Positions 56,295-64,000 of a stretch of DNA of 64,000 bases are shown here, piece after piece. The DNA comes from Miltoncostaea sp963823515. GTDB taxonomy: Bacteria; Actinomycetota; Thermoleophilia; Miltoncostaeales; Miltoncostaeaceae. The notes below the pieces were generated by a model. It saw only the letters and a program-made list of their open reading frames with translations. It was not told the DNA's origin and did not search any database. Location of the stretch: NCBI GenBank assembly GCA_963823515.1, contig CAWGMB010000015.1, positions 1-64,000 of the forward strand, read 5' to 3'. A program made the translations under genes and the position numbers. The stretch's first letter is position 1. The number at the start of each line of letters is the position of its first letter.

Positions 56295-57343
56295 TAGAGC
56301 GCTGCCAGGATCAGGTCGCCGACCGCCGTCGTGCCGAGGTCCCCGCCCAGGTCGCGGGTGCGGTGCCCGTCGCCGAGGACGCGCTCCACGGCGGAGTCGA
56401 TGCGGTCGGCGGCCTCGGGGGAGCCCAGCGAGTAGCGCAGCATCATCGCGGCCGACAGCAGGGTGGCGATCGGGTTCGCGATGCCCTGGCCGGCGATGTC
56501 CGGCGCCGAGCCGTGAACGGGCTCGTAGAGGCCGAGCGTGCCGGGGCCCAGGCTGGCGGACGGAAGCATCCCGATGGAGCCGGTGATCATCGCGGCCTCG
56601 TCGGAGAGGATGTCGCCGAACAGGTTCTCGGTGATGATCACGTCGAATTCGGACGGGCGGCTCACCAGCTGCATCGCGGCGTTGTCGACGAGCATGTGCT
56701 CGAGGGTGATGTCCGGGTGGCCCGCGGCGGTCTCGATCACCTTCTCGCGCCATAGGCGCGAGGTCTCGAGCACGTTGGCCTTGTCGACGGAGGTGACCCT
56801 GCGACGGCGCCCGGCGGCGGCCCGGAAGCCGACCTCGGCGAGCCGCACGACCTCTTCGGTGGTGTAGAGGCAGGTGTCGAAGGCGCTGTCGGGCTGGCGC
56901 CCGCGCTCGCCGAAGTAGAGCCCGCCGGTGAGCTCCCGCACCACCAGCAGGTCGGTGCCCTCGATGCGCTCGCGGCGCAGCGGGCTGGCGTCGTAGAGCG
57001 CGGGCCACGGGCGGACGGGGCGCAGGTTGGCGTAGAGGCCGAGTCCCGAGCGCAGCCCGAGCAGGCCCTGCTCCGGACGCGGCTTGTCCGGATCGGTGGT
57101 GTCCCACTTCGGCCCGCCGACGGCTCCCAGCAAGACGGCGTCGGCGCCCGCGCAGGAGGCGAGGACCTCGTCGGTGAGGGCCGTGCCGTGGGCGTCGATC
57201 GAGATGCCGCCCATGAGGTGCTCGTGCCAGTCGATGGCCAGGTCGTGATCGGGGGCGATCGCGTCGATCACGCGGACCGCCTCGGCAACAACCTCCGGGC
57301 CGATCCCGTCACCCGGCAGCAGCGCTACGGATACCTCTGGCAC
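56294..57343 (-). CDS. leuB: 3-isopropylmalate dehydrogenase
   Basis: This 349-residue NAD enzyme oxidises and decarboxylates 3-isopropylmalate. Motifs are LLPGDGIGPEVVAEAVRVID, TSVDKANVLETSRLWRE, IITENLFGDILSDEAAMITG and EPVHGSAPDIAGQGIANPIA. GTG 57343 follows GAGGAGGAAG. The gene is cut off from leuA-leuC-leuD by a diguanylate cyclase gene and a 97-base gap. Confidence 0.96.
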   Translation of the reverse strand: MPEVSVALLPGDGIGPEVVAEAVRVIDAIAPDHDLAIDWHEHLMGGISIDAHGTALTDEVLASCAGADAVLLGAVGGPKWDTTDPDKPRPEQGLLGLRSGLGLYANLRPVRPWPALYDASPLRRERIEGTDLLVVRELTGGLYFGERGRQPDSAFDTCLYTTEEVVRLAEVGFRAAAGRRRRVTSVDKANVLETSRLWREKVIETAAGHPDITLEHMLVDNAAMQLVSRPSEFDVIITENLFGDILSDEAAMITGSIGMLPSASLGPGTLGLYEPVHGSAPDIAGQGIANPIATLLSAAMMLRYSLGSPEAADRIDSAVERVLGDGHRTRDLGGDLGTTAVGDLILAAL

Positions 57344-57440
57344 AGACTTCCTCCTCGACGGACCTCAGACGGCGAGGGAGCGTAACCCGGATCGCAGCCC
57401 TCGTGGACGAAGACCCGGCCTGACGGTTGCCGGGGCCTGC

Positions 57441-59381
57441 TCAGCCGCCGTCGGCGGGCGTGGCGGCGACACGGTTGCGGCCGCCGGCCTTGGCGGCGTA
57501 CAGGGCACGGTCGGCGCACTCCACCATGTCCGCCGCCGACCCCGCGCGGGCGAGCTCGCCGACACCGGCCGACACGGTGACCCGCCCGACACCGGGCAGC
57601 GGATCCCGGCTCACCAACTCGATGGCGCGCTCGGCTGCCAGGCTTGCACGCGAGACATCAGCCTCGGGAAGGAGCCAGGCGAACTCCTCGCCCCCGATGC
57701 GGGCCATGAGCTCCTCTCCGCGCACGAACCCCTGGAGCAGGCGGGCGACGGCCGCCAGCACCCGATCGCCCGCCGGGTGGCCGTGGGTGTCGTTGATGGC
57801 CTTGAAGTGATCGATGTCCAGCATCACCAGGCTCAGGGGTCTGCCGTAGCGAACGGCCCGCCGGACCTCCCGGTCGAGCCGTTCGCGGAAGGCGCGCTGG
57901 TTGGGGAGCCCGGTGAGCTCGTCGCTGGTCGCCAGGCTCACGAGCTTCTCCCGCGCTTCGGCGGCCGATACGGCGAGGGCGACGAGGTTCGCGAAGCGCT
58001 CCAGCCGCTGGGTGGCGGCGTCGTCGAACTCCGCGGAGCCCGTCGTCGCGACGGTCACCGCACCCCACAACCGACCACGGACGTGCACAGGGCCGGCGGC
58101 GCCGGAGCGGTACGGCGCCGGAGGGCCGGCCGCACGCCGGAGGCCCTCGTAGCCGTCAACGCGCGCCGGGCGCTGCTCGCGCAGAGCCCGTGCCACGGCG
58201 GTTGGGGCGTCCAGGGCGACGGCCTCTCCGACCTCGGGGCGCTCGAGGCCCTCCTTCGACCAGGCGCCCACGACGCTCGCCCCGCCGTCCGGTTCCGTGC
58301 GAACGACGCCGGCAGCGTCGGCGTCGAGCACCCTGGCAGCCTCCTCGGCGACGGCGGCGAAGACCTCGGAAGGCGCCGCATCGGCGGCCACCAGGGTTGC
58401 CACGCGCGTGAGCGCGGCGTGCTCGACGCCGTCGGCCCGCAGCGCGATCTCGGCCGCACGGCGCTCCGTGACGTCGGTGAAGGTGCCGAGCACGAGGGGC
58501 CCTTCCCCGGACCGCTCGGGGGGTAGCAGCTCCGTGGCGATCGAGATCCAGCGGAGCGTTCCATCGCCACGATGGACGCCCAGGATGACGTCACGCACGG
58601 GGCGCCCCGTGCGCAGGGTCTCCAGGGCGGGGTGATCGTCGTCCTCGAAGGGCGTCCCGTCCTCGCGGACCGCCCCCCAGCGCGGGTCGCGGGACGCGCG
58701 GTCCGCGATCTGATCCGCCGTCAATCCGAGGATCCGCTCTGCGGCGGGATTGCTCGCGATGACGGCCCCGTCGCCGTCCTGGAGGACGACTCCCTCCGCC
58801 ATGCCTTCCACGAGAGCCCGGAATCGCCTCTCCGAACTGCGCATCTGCTCGTGCGCGCGCTCCCGCTCGGCGATCGCCCAGCGCAACTCCAACTCCGTCG
58901 TGACGACGCCCGCGAGGTCGCGGAGGACCGAGAGCTCCTCGTCGGCCCACGCACGAGGAGACGAGTCGATGACGCAGAACGATCCGACGCGCTCCCGCCC
59001 GACCACCAGGGGCATGCCCGCGTAGGCGATCACACCCAGGTCGTGCACGGCCGCGTTGTCGCGCACGAGCGGGTGCTCGCGTGCGTCGGCCACGATCAGG
59101 GCCTCACCACTCGTCACGACGTGCTGACAGAACGAGTGCGAGAGCGGCGTGCCCCCCCGGGCGGACCACGGTTCCGCGAGGCCGATCTGGCTGGCGAACG
59201 TCTGCTGAAGGTCGTCCACGAGGGAGACCAGGGCGACGGGCGCGCCGAGCAGTCGGCTCGCGAGGCGCGTAAGCCGATCGAGCGACTCCGCCGCCCGATC
59301 GTCGTGGCTCCCCCCGAACCGGATCTGGTCGAGCCGCGCGAGCCGCCCGGGGTCGTCGAGGCTGGCGCGATCGGGCGTCAT
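57441..59381 (-). CDS. Diguanylate cyclase with GAF-PAS-GAF sensors
   Basis: This 646-residue cytoplasmic protein has GAF domain 1 at about 30-165 (SFCQHVVTSGEALIVADARE), PAS at about 175-305 (with DVTERRAAEIALRA after it), GAF 2 at about 315-460, and GGDEF at about 475-640. The active site is GGEEF (563-567), a functional variant, and LDIDHFKAINDTHGHPAGD is intact. The inhibitory RxxD site reads RGEE, so product inhibition may be weak or absent. It sits 17 bases after leuD, inside the leucine gene group. Confidence 0.93.
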   Translation of the reverse strand: MTPDRASLDDPGRLARLDQIRFGGSHDDRAAESLDRLTRLASRLLGAPVALVSLVDDLQQTFASQIGLAEPWSARGGTPLSHSFCQHVVTSGEALIVADAREHPLVRDNAAVHDLGVIAYAGMPLVVGRERVGSFCVIDSSPRAWADEELSVLRDLAGVVTTELELRWAIAERERAHEQMRSSERRFRALVEGMAEGVVLQDGDGAVIASNPAAERILGLTADQIADRASRDPRWGAVREDGTPFEDDDHPALETLRTGRPVRDVILGVHRGDGTLRWISIATELLPPERSGEGPLVLGTFTDVTERRAAEIALRADGVEHAALTRVATLVAADAAPSEVFAAVAEEAARVLDADAAGVVRTEPDGGASVVGAWSKEGLERPEVGEAVALDAPTAVARALREQRPARVDGYEGLRRAAGPPAPYRSGAAGPVHVRGRLWGAVTVATTGSAEFDDAATQRLERFANLVALAVSAAEAREKLVSLATSDELTGLPNQRAFRERLDREVRRAVRYGRPLSLVMLDIDHFKAINDTHGHPAGDRVLAAVARLLQGFVRGEELMARIGGEEFAWLLPEADVSRASLAAERAIELVSRDPLPGVGRVTVSAGVGELARAGSAADMVECADRALYAAKAGGRNRVAATPADGG

Positions 59382-59398
59382 GGAACGGCGCTCTCGCG

Positions 59399-59998
59399 TC
59401 AGGCGAAGGGGGTCGTGACCGGTCCGTCCCGCTCGTGGTCGCGCTCGAACGCGGAGATCTCGGCCTCATGGGTCAGCGTGAGGGCGATGTCGTCCCACCC
59501 GTTGAGGAGGCGCTCGCGGATCACGCCGTCGATCGCGAAGGGGAACTCGCTCCCGTCGGCCGCGATCACCACCTGCCGCTCGAGGTCGATCGTCGCCGTG
59601 GTGCCGGGCTCTCCGACGGCCTGGTCCATGAGGATGCGGACCTGATCCTCGGGGAGCTCGACCGGCAGCATCCCGATCTTGGTGCAGTTGGTGCGGAAGA
59701 TGTCGGCGAAGCTCGGCGCGATCACCGCCCGGAAGCCGTGGTCCTCGAGCGCCCAGGGGGCGTGCTCACGCGACGAGCCGCAGCCGAAGTTGCGGCCGGC
59801 CACGAGTATCGGCGCGCCGGCGTAGGCCGGCTTCTCGAGCGGGAAGCCCTCCTCGCCCCGCCAGTCCCAGAAGAGGAACTCGCCGAAGCCGGTGCGCTCG
59901 ATGCGCTTGAGGAACTGCTTGGGGATGATCTGGTCGGTGTCGACGTCGGAGCGATCGAGCGGGCAGACCACGCCTTCCACTCGGATGAAGGCTTCCAT
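59399..59998 (-). CDS. leuD: 3-isopropylmalate dehydratase small subunit
   Basis: This 199-residue partner of LeuC has DVDTDQIIPKQFLKRIERTG, GRNFGCGSSREHAPWAL and FRTNCTKIGMLPVELPED. Its ATG shares one base with the leuC stop (TGATG). Confidence 0.96.
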   Translation of the reverse strand: MEAFIRVEGVVCPLDRSDVDTDQIIPKQFLKRIERTGFGEFLFWDWRGEEGFPLEKPAYAGAPILVAGRNFGCGSSREHAPWALEDHGFRAVIAPSFADIFRTNCTKIGMLPVELPEDQVRILMDQAVGEPGTTATIDLERQVVIAADGSEFPFAIDGVIRERLLNGWDDIALTLTHEAEISAFERDHERDGPVTTPFA

Positions 59999-61419
59999 CA
60001 GACCACCTCCGCCAGCTCGGCGTCGAAGGAGCGGACATCGACCAGGTGCCCGGCGATGGCCGCGGCGGCCGCCATCGGGGGGCTGACGAGGTGCGTGCGG
60101 CCCCCCTTGCCCTGGCGCCCCTCGAAGTTGCGGTTGCTGGTGGAGGCGCAGCGCTCGCCCGGCTGCAGGATGTCGTCGTTCATGGCGAGGCACATCGAGC
60201 AGCCGGCGTCGCGCCACTCGAAGCCCGCTGCCCGGAAGACCGCGTCGAGCCCCTCGGCCTCGGCCTCGGCCTTCACCTGCATCGAGCCGGGCACGACCAT
60301 CGCCCGCATGCCCTCGGCGACCTTGCGGCCGCGCACGACCGCCGCGGCGGCGCGCAGGTCGGGCAGGCGCCCGTTGGTGCAAGAGCCGATGAAGACCGTG
60401 TCGACGGCGATGTCCTCGATCGCCTCGCCGCCGGTCAGGCCCATGTACTCCAGGGCGCGCTGCACGCCCTCTCGGTCGGCCGCGTCCTCGTAGTCGTCGG
60501 GCGTGGGTACCCGGCCCGTGATCGGCGCCACCATCCCCGGGTTGGTGCCCCAGGTGACCTGCGGCGCGAGCGAGGCCGCGTCGACGTGGACCTCGCGGTC
60601 GAAGCGGGCGTCCCAGTCGGTCGGCAGCCGGCGCCAGCGATCGACGGCCGCGGAGAAGTCGCTCGGCGCGCCGGGGCGCCCCTCGAGCCAGGCGAAGGTG
60701 GTCTCGTCGGGGGCGATCATGCCCGCCCGGCCCCCGCCCTCGATCGACATGTTGCAGACCGTCATGCGCCCCTCCATCGAGAGGGCGCGGATCGCCGACC
60801 CCGCGTACTCGATGACGTGGCCCTGCGCGCCGGCGACGCCGATCTGGCCGATGGTGCCGAGGATCAGGTCCTTGGCACCGACGCCCGTGCCGACCTCGCC
60901 GTCGATCGTGATGCGCATCGTGTGCGGCGGGCCCTGGGTCAGGGTCTGCGTGGCGAGCACGTGCTCGACCTCGCTGGTGCCGATGCCGAACGCGAGCGCC
61001 CCGAAGGCGCCGTGGGTCGAGGTGTGGCTGTCGCCGCAGACGATCGTCATGCCGGGCTGGGTGACCCCGAGCTCGGGGCCGATGATGTGGACGATCCCCT
61101 GCCGCGAGCTGCGCAGCGAGAAGAGCGGGACGCCGAACTCGGCGCAGTTGCGCTCGAGCGCCTCGATCTGGGCCCGTGAGAGCGGGTCGGCGATGCCGGC
61201 CTCGCGCCCGATGGTCGGGACGTTGTGGTCGACCGTGGCGAGAGTGCGGTCCGGGCGCCGGACCTTCCGGCCCGCCAGGCGCAGGCCGTCGAAGGCCTGA
61301 GGCGAGGTGACCTCGTGCACGAGGTGCAGGTCGACGAACAGGATCGCGGGGCCCGACGCGTCGGCCGCGCGCACCACGTGGTCATCCCACACCTTCTGGA
61401 ACAGCGTTCTCCCTGACAT
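59998..61419 (-). CDS. leuC: 3-isopropylmalate dehydratase large subunit
   Basis: This 473-residue aconitase-like subunit binds a [4Fe-4S] cluster through Cys in VFIGSCTNGRLPDLR and AGCSMCLAMN. CGDSHTSTHGAFGALAFGIG and THLVSPPMAAAAAIAGH are typical. ATG 61419 shares one base with the leuA stop. Confidence 0.97.
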   Translation of the reverse strand: MSGRTLFQKVWDDHVVRAADASGPAILFVDLHLVHEVTSPQAFDGLRLAGRKVRRPDRTLATVDHNVPTIGREAGIADPLSRAQIEALERNCAEFGVPLFSLRSSRQGIVHIIGPELGVTQPGMTIVCGDSHTSTHGAFGALAFGIGTSEVEHVLATQTLTQGPPHTMRITIDGEVGTGVGAKDLILGTIGQIGVAGAQGHVIEYAGSAIRALSMEGRMTVCNMSIEGGGRAGMIAPDETTFAWLEGRPGAPSDFSAAVDRWRRLPTDWDARFDREVHVDAASLAPQVTWGTNPGMVAPITGRVPTPDDYEDAADREGVQRALEYMGLTGGEAIEDIAVDTVFIGSCTNGRLPDLRAAAAVVRGRKVAEGMRAMVVPGSMQVKAEAEAEGLDAVFRAAGFEWRDAGCSMCLAMNDDILQPGERCASTSNRNFEGRQGKGGRTHLVSPPMAAAAAIAGHLVDVRSFDAELAEVV

Positions 61420-63005
61420 CAGACTCCCCCGACGATGCGCTCGCCGTGCTCGGCATGGCGGCTGGCGTTGACCGCTCGTACGTAGGCGATGGCGCTCGCC
61501 TCCAGGACATCGGTCGAGACCGACTGGCCGGCGAAGCGCCGTCCATCGATCTCGCACACCACGCGCGCCTCGCCCAGCGCGTCCTTGCCGCTCGTCACCG
61601 CGGAGACCTGGTACTCGATGAGGGTCCCCGCCGTTCCCACGGCCGCGTCGATCGCCTTCATGAGGGCGTCGACGGGGCCGTCGCCCGAGCTCGCGGCCTC
61701 GCGGACGTCGCCGTCCGAGTCGGCCACGACGACCCGGGCACTGGCCTCGTCGCCGGTGCCGCCCTCGAAATGCAGCTCGCGGAGCGAGTAGCCCTCCCCC
61801 GCCCCCTCGACGCGCATCTCGTCGCCGACGATCGCCTCGAGGTCTGCGGCGGAGATCCGCCCCTTGCGGTCGGCGACCTCCTTGAAGCGCGTGAAGGCCT
61901 GGTCCAGCTCGTCGCGGTCGAGCTCGTAGCCGAGCTCCTCGAGCGCGTTGCGCAGCGCGTGGCGTCCCGAGTGCTTGCCCAGGACGATCTCGCTCTCGGA
62001 GAGCCCGACCGACGCGACGTCCATGATCTCGTAGGTCAGCGGGTTGGCCAGCACACCGTGCTGGTGGATGCCGGCCTCGTGGGCGAACGCGTTGCGCCCG
62101 ACGATCGCCTTGTTGGGCTGGACGACGTAGCCGGTCATGCGACTGACCAGGCGGCTGGAGCGCGTGATCTCGGTCGTATCGACGCCGCACCACAGGCCGC
62201 CGAGCGCCTCGGCGCGCGTGCGCAGGATCATCGCCAGCTCCTCGATGCTGGCGTTGCCCGCGCGCTCGCCGATCCCGTTGACGCAGCCCTCGACCTGGCG
62301 GGCGCCCACCTGGCAGCCGGCCAGCGAGTTGGCCACGGCGAGGCCGAGGTCGTTGTGGCAGTGCACCGACAGCGTGACGTCGCGCAGGCTCGGGCACGCC
62401 TCGTAGAGGTCGAGCAGGAATCGCTGGAACTCGTTGGGCATCGTGTAGCCCACGGTGTCGGGGATGTTGATCGTGGTCGCGCCCTCGGCGATCGCCGCCC
62501 CGACCACCTCGGCCACGTAGAGCACGTCCGAGCGCGTCGCGTCCTCGCACGAGAACTCGACGTCGTCCACGATCGTCCGCGCCAGCCGGACGGCGTCGCG
62601 CGCGGCGCCGAGCACCTGCGCCCGGTCCATCTTGAGCTTGTAGGTGAGGTGGATGTCGCTGGTGGCGATGAAGGTGTGGATGCGGCCGCGCTCGGCGTCG
62701 CGTACGGCCTCGCCCGCGACGGTCACGTCCTTCTCGTTGGCGCGGGCCAGGGCCGCGACGGTGATGTCGGGCACCTCCGCCGCCACGGCGCGCACGGCCT
62801 CGAAGTCGCCCGGCGACGAGATCGGGAAGCCGGCCTCGATGACGTCGACGCCGAGGCGCGAGAGCTGGTGGGCGATCTCCACCTTCTCGCGCGTGTTGAG
62901 CGTGATGCCCGGGGCCTGCTCCCCGTCGCGCAGGGTGGTGTCGAAGAAGGTGATGCGCTGGGCCGGGTCCTGCGGGGCTGCGGGATGCTGCTCGTCGACG
63001 GTCAC
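61419..63005 (-). CDS. leuA: 2-isopropylmalate synthase
   Basis: This 528-residue first enzyme of leucine synthesis is feedback-inhibited by leucine through its C-terminal domain (about 400-520). It shows TFFDTTLRDGEQAPGITL, VHCHNDLGLAVANSLAG, and GRNAFAHEAGIHQHG. GTG 63005 follows GAGGAGGAC. An upstream start 17 codons earlier lies before that ribosome site and is rejected. A leucine-rich leader peptide and hairpins precede it. Confidence 0.96.
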   Translation of the reverse strand: MTVDEQHPAAPQDPAQRITFFDTTLRDGEQAPGITLNTREKVEIAHQLSRLGVDVIEAGFPISSPGDFEAVRAVAAEVPDITVAALARANEKDVTVAGEAVRDAERGRIHTFIATSDIHLTYKLKMDRAQVLGAARDAVRLARTIVDDVEFSCEDATRSDVLYVAEVVGAAIAEGATTINIPDTVGYTMPNEFQRFLLDLYEACPSLRDVTLSVHCHNDLGLAVANSLAGCQVGARQVEGCVNGIGERAGNASIEELAMILRTRAEALGGLWCGVDTTEITRSSRLVSRMTGYVVQPNKAIVGRNAFAHEAGIHQHGVLANPLTYEIMDVASVGLSESEIVLGKHSGRHALRNALEELGYELDRDELDQAFTRFKEVADRKGRISAADLEAIVGDEMRVEGAGEGYSLRELHFEGGTGDEASARVVVADSDGDVREAASSGDGPVDALMKAIDAAVGTAGTLIEYQVSAVTSGKDALGEARVVCEIDGRRFAGQSVSTDVLEASAIAYVRAVNASRHAEHGERIVGGV

Positions 63006-63045
63006 GGAGAAGTCCTCCTCACGAAATGGGCTCGAGGCTGAAAGG

Positions 63046-63062
63046 GCCCGGCACATCCGGGC
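63046..63062 (-). terminator. Candidate attenuator terminator before leuA
   Basis: Minus strand GCCCGG and CCGGGC form a 6-bp stem around a 5-base loop, directly followed by CCTTTC. It lies about 40 bases upstream of the leuA start, after the leader peptide. Confidence 0.55.
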
Positions 63063-63077
63063 ATGGGTGTCGGCAAG

Positions 63078-63095
63078 CTCCCCCTACCGGGGGAG
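63078..63095 (-). promoter_or_regulatory. Hairpin over the leader-peptide stop
   Basis: CTCCCCC (63089-63095 on the minus strand) and GGGGGAG (63078-63084) form a perfect 7-bp stem with a 4-base loop. The leader peptide TAG lies in it, so ribosome position would control folding. A further 5-bp hairpin (63107-63118) lies within the Leu codons. Confidence 0.6.
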
Positions 63096-63158
63096 GAGCC
63101 CACGGAGCCTCAGGAGGCCGCACGGCAGGATCGTGATGGGTGCGGCGTCCACGAGCAT
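63084..63158 (-). CDS. Leucine-rich leader peptide (attenuator) of leuA
   Basis: This 24-residue ORF from ATG 63158 ends in GLLRLRGLLPR, with 7 Leu in total and five of them in the last ten residues, just before TAG. The ATG lies 7 bases after a TATCCT -10 box, so the peptide is probably translated from a leaderless mRNA. An in-frame ATG at 63176 would give 30 residues but lies upstream of the predicted transcript start. Ribosome stalling at the Leu codons would steer the hairpins downstream and so leuA. The mechanism is established for leu/ilv leaders of other bacteria; here it is inferred. Confidence 0.7.
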   Translation of the reverse strand: MLVDAAPITILPCGLLRLRGLLPR

Positions 63159-63165
63159 GTGTCGG

Positions 63166-63194
63166 AGGATACCCATGCGGGCCGGACCGGGCAA
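63166..63194 (-). promoter_or_regulatory. leuA promoter TTGCCC-17-TATCCT
   Basis: Minus strand: -35 TTGCCC at 63189-63194, 17-base spacer, -10 TATCCT at 63166-63171. Confidence 0.55.
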
Positions 63195-63239
63195 TCCACC
63201 CTTGACGGAGCGTCCCGGGGGGAGGAGATTCCGACCCCG

Positions 63240-64000
63240 ATGCCTGCCGTCTCGTCCGTCCGCCGCGCCGTCCTGGCGGGCGCGGTCCTCGCCCTGGTCG
63301 CGTGGCTCGCGCCGGCCGCCCTGGCGGCCCACAAGCATCCCACCCCCGGAATCCAGATCAGCAAGCGCCCGGCGGCCGTCCGGATCGCCATCGCCCTGCC
63401 CTCGGGCACGGACCTGGGCGCCCCGACCTCCGACGTGGAGGCGCTCGACGCCGCGCCGCTCGACGGGCGGGCGGTGATACGAGTCCGGGCGCCGGGTCTG
63501 CGCGTGAGGTCGAGGAACGCCTCCGGCGCCGGCATCAGGGTGCGTCTGCGGCCCCGCTCCAACGGCCTCACGGTGCTCGTCTCCGGGCGCACGCACACCC
63601 TCAAGTTCATCTCCCACGGCCGCTCGTCGGGACGCCGGCTGGTCATCGACGTGTGGCGCAACACGACGGCGGCCCGCGCGCGCATCCTGGACGACGGCTG
63701 CCTGAAGCTGACGCGCTGGGCGACGACGCCCGGCATCGCCACCGCCCGCGGGCGAGAGCTGACCCCGCTCTTCGAGCACGGCCTCGTGCTCTCGCTGCGA
63801 CGCGAGGGGCCCGGGAGGACGACCATCGCGCAGACGCCGGTCACCGCGACCGAGGGCGTCTTCAGAGCCGACTTCTCCGGCTACAGGATCCCCGGGCGCT
63901 GGAACGCCCGCCTGCCCTTCACCCTGGTGCCGGCGCCGGGAACGACCCGGACCCGGGCGATGCTCGAGGCGTGGTCGTCGTCGGCCCGGGACGGGTCGCT
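63240..64000 (+). CDS. Secreted protein with Gmad2-type immunoglobulin-like domain, C terminus cut by window edge
   Basis: At least 253 residues are visible from ATG 63240 (GGGAGGAG about 11 bases upstream). A signal peptide (AVLAGAVLALVAWLAPAALA) is followed by a beta-rich part ending GRRLVIDVWRN, AMIN-like in style. Then a segment resembling Gmad2 follows: LFEHGLVLSLRREG, RWNARLPFTLVPAPG and EAWSSSARDGS, the 'sA-DGS' end being characteristic. Gmad2 domains occur in spore-germination and envelope proteins. No stop is reached. It is divergent from the leuA leader. Confidence 0.7.
   Translation, partial: MPAVSSVRRAVLAGAVLALVAWLAPAALAAHKHPTPGIQISKRPAAVRIAIALPSGTDLGAPTSDVEALDAAPLDGRAVIRVRAPGLRVRSRNASGAGIRVRLRPRSNGLTVLVSGRTHTLKFISHGRSSGRRLVIDVWRNTTAARARILDDGCLKLTRWATTPGIATARGRELTPLFEHGLVLSLRREGPGRTTIAQTPVTATEGVFRADFSGYRIPGRWNARLPFTLVPAPGTTRTRAMLEAWSSSARDGS

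Overview
The window is 64 kb of very GC-rich chromosome from a bacterium that looks like a deep-branching actinobacterium, most likely class Thermoleophilia (inference). The pointers are the linked set pgsA / RsiG-like protein / FHA protein / FtsR-like MerR regulator, a MurA carrying Asp in place of the catalytic Cys, a DipZ-type CcdA-thioredoxin fusion, an archaeal/eukaryotic-type ProRS, many leaderless genes with a TANNNT -10 box 6-9 nt before the start codon, and near-universal 4-base NTGA stop/start overlaps. It is mostly housekeeping DNA. The one mobile element seen is a truncated IS481-like remnant, and there is no CRISPR or prophage.

Layout. 1-3.7 kb: a partial secreted subtilase, a small basic protein, a PilZ protein, a GNAT acetyltransferase, a ferritin, a lipoprotein and a small membrane protein. 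3.7-6.5 kb: M32 carboxypeptidase and a frameshifted RlpA-like cell-wall protein. 6.4-10 kb (minus): pgsA, RsiG-like, FHA, MerR, apt, ppgK and a tRNA-Pro. 10-17.4 kb: proS, the dxr-rseP-ispG operon, dipZ and a Cys-rich unknown protein. 17.6-18 kb: IS remnant. 18-29.7 kb (minus): M42 peptidase; rpsB-tsf-pyrH-frr-uppS-cdsA; then cca-pgeF-yggS-sepF-proC-yggT-DUF167-lspA-rluD, the conserved cell-division/envelope block. 30-37.6 kb (minus): murA-hisZ-hisG-hisD-hisB-hisH-hisA-hisF and ridA. 37.6-42.5 kb: aminotransferase V, two unknown genes, a FAD oxidoreductase and xseA-xseB. 42.6-43.4 kb: a decayed LysR gene. 43.4-48.9 kb (minus): a complete 16S-23S-5S rRNA operon with promoter, processing stems and terminator. 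48.9-63.2 kb (minus): leuA-leuC-leuD, a diguanylate cyclase, leuB, a MaoC protein, ilvE, cimA, a DegT aminotransferase, argH, mpg and tyrS. A leucine-rich leader peptide with attenuator hairpins precedes leuA. The window ends in a partial secreted Gmad2-domain protein.

How the genes work together. The largest groups make branched-chain amino acids (LeuABCD, IlvE, and citramalate synthase for isoleucine), histidine (HisZ/HisG short form through HisF), isoprenoid and envelope lipids (Dxr, IspG, UppS, CdsA, PgsA) and translation factors (S2, EF-Ts, RRF, ProRS, TyrRS, rRNA). Three cyclic-di-GMP components are present: a GAF-PAS-GAF-GGDEF synthase, a PilZ receptor and an RsiG-like anti-sigma sensor.

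Several genes (rlpA-like, hisB, the unknown gene at 39.1 kb, the LysR gene) carry single-base frameshifts, the clearest one in a C5 run. Some of these may be assembly errors; the LysR gene looks truly decayed. Everything here was read by eye from sequence; no database search was run.
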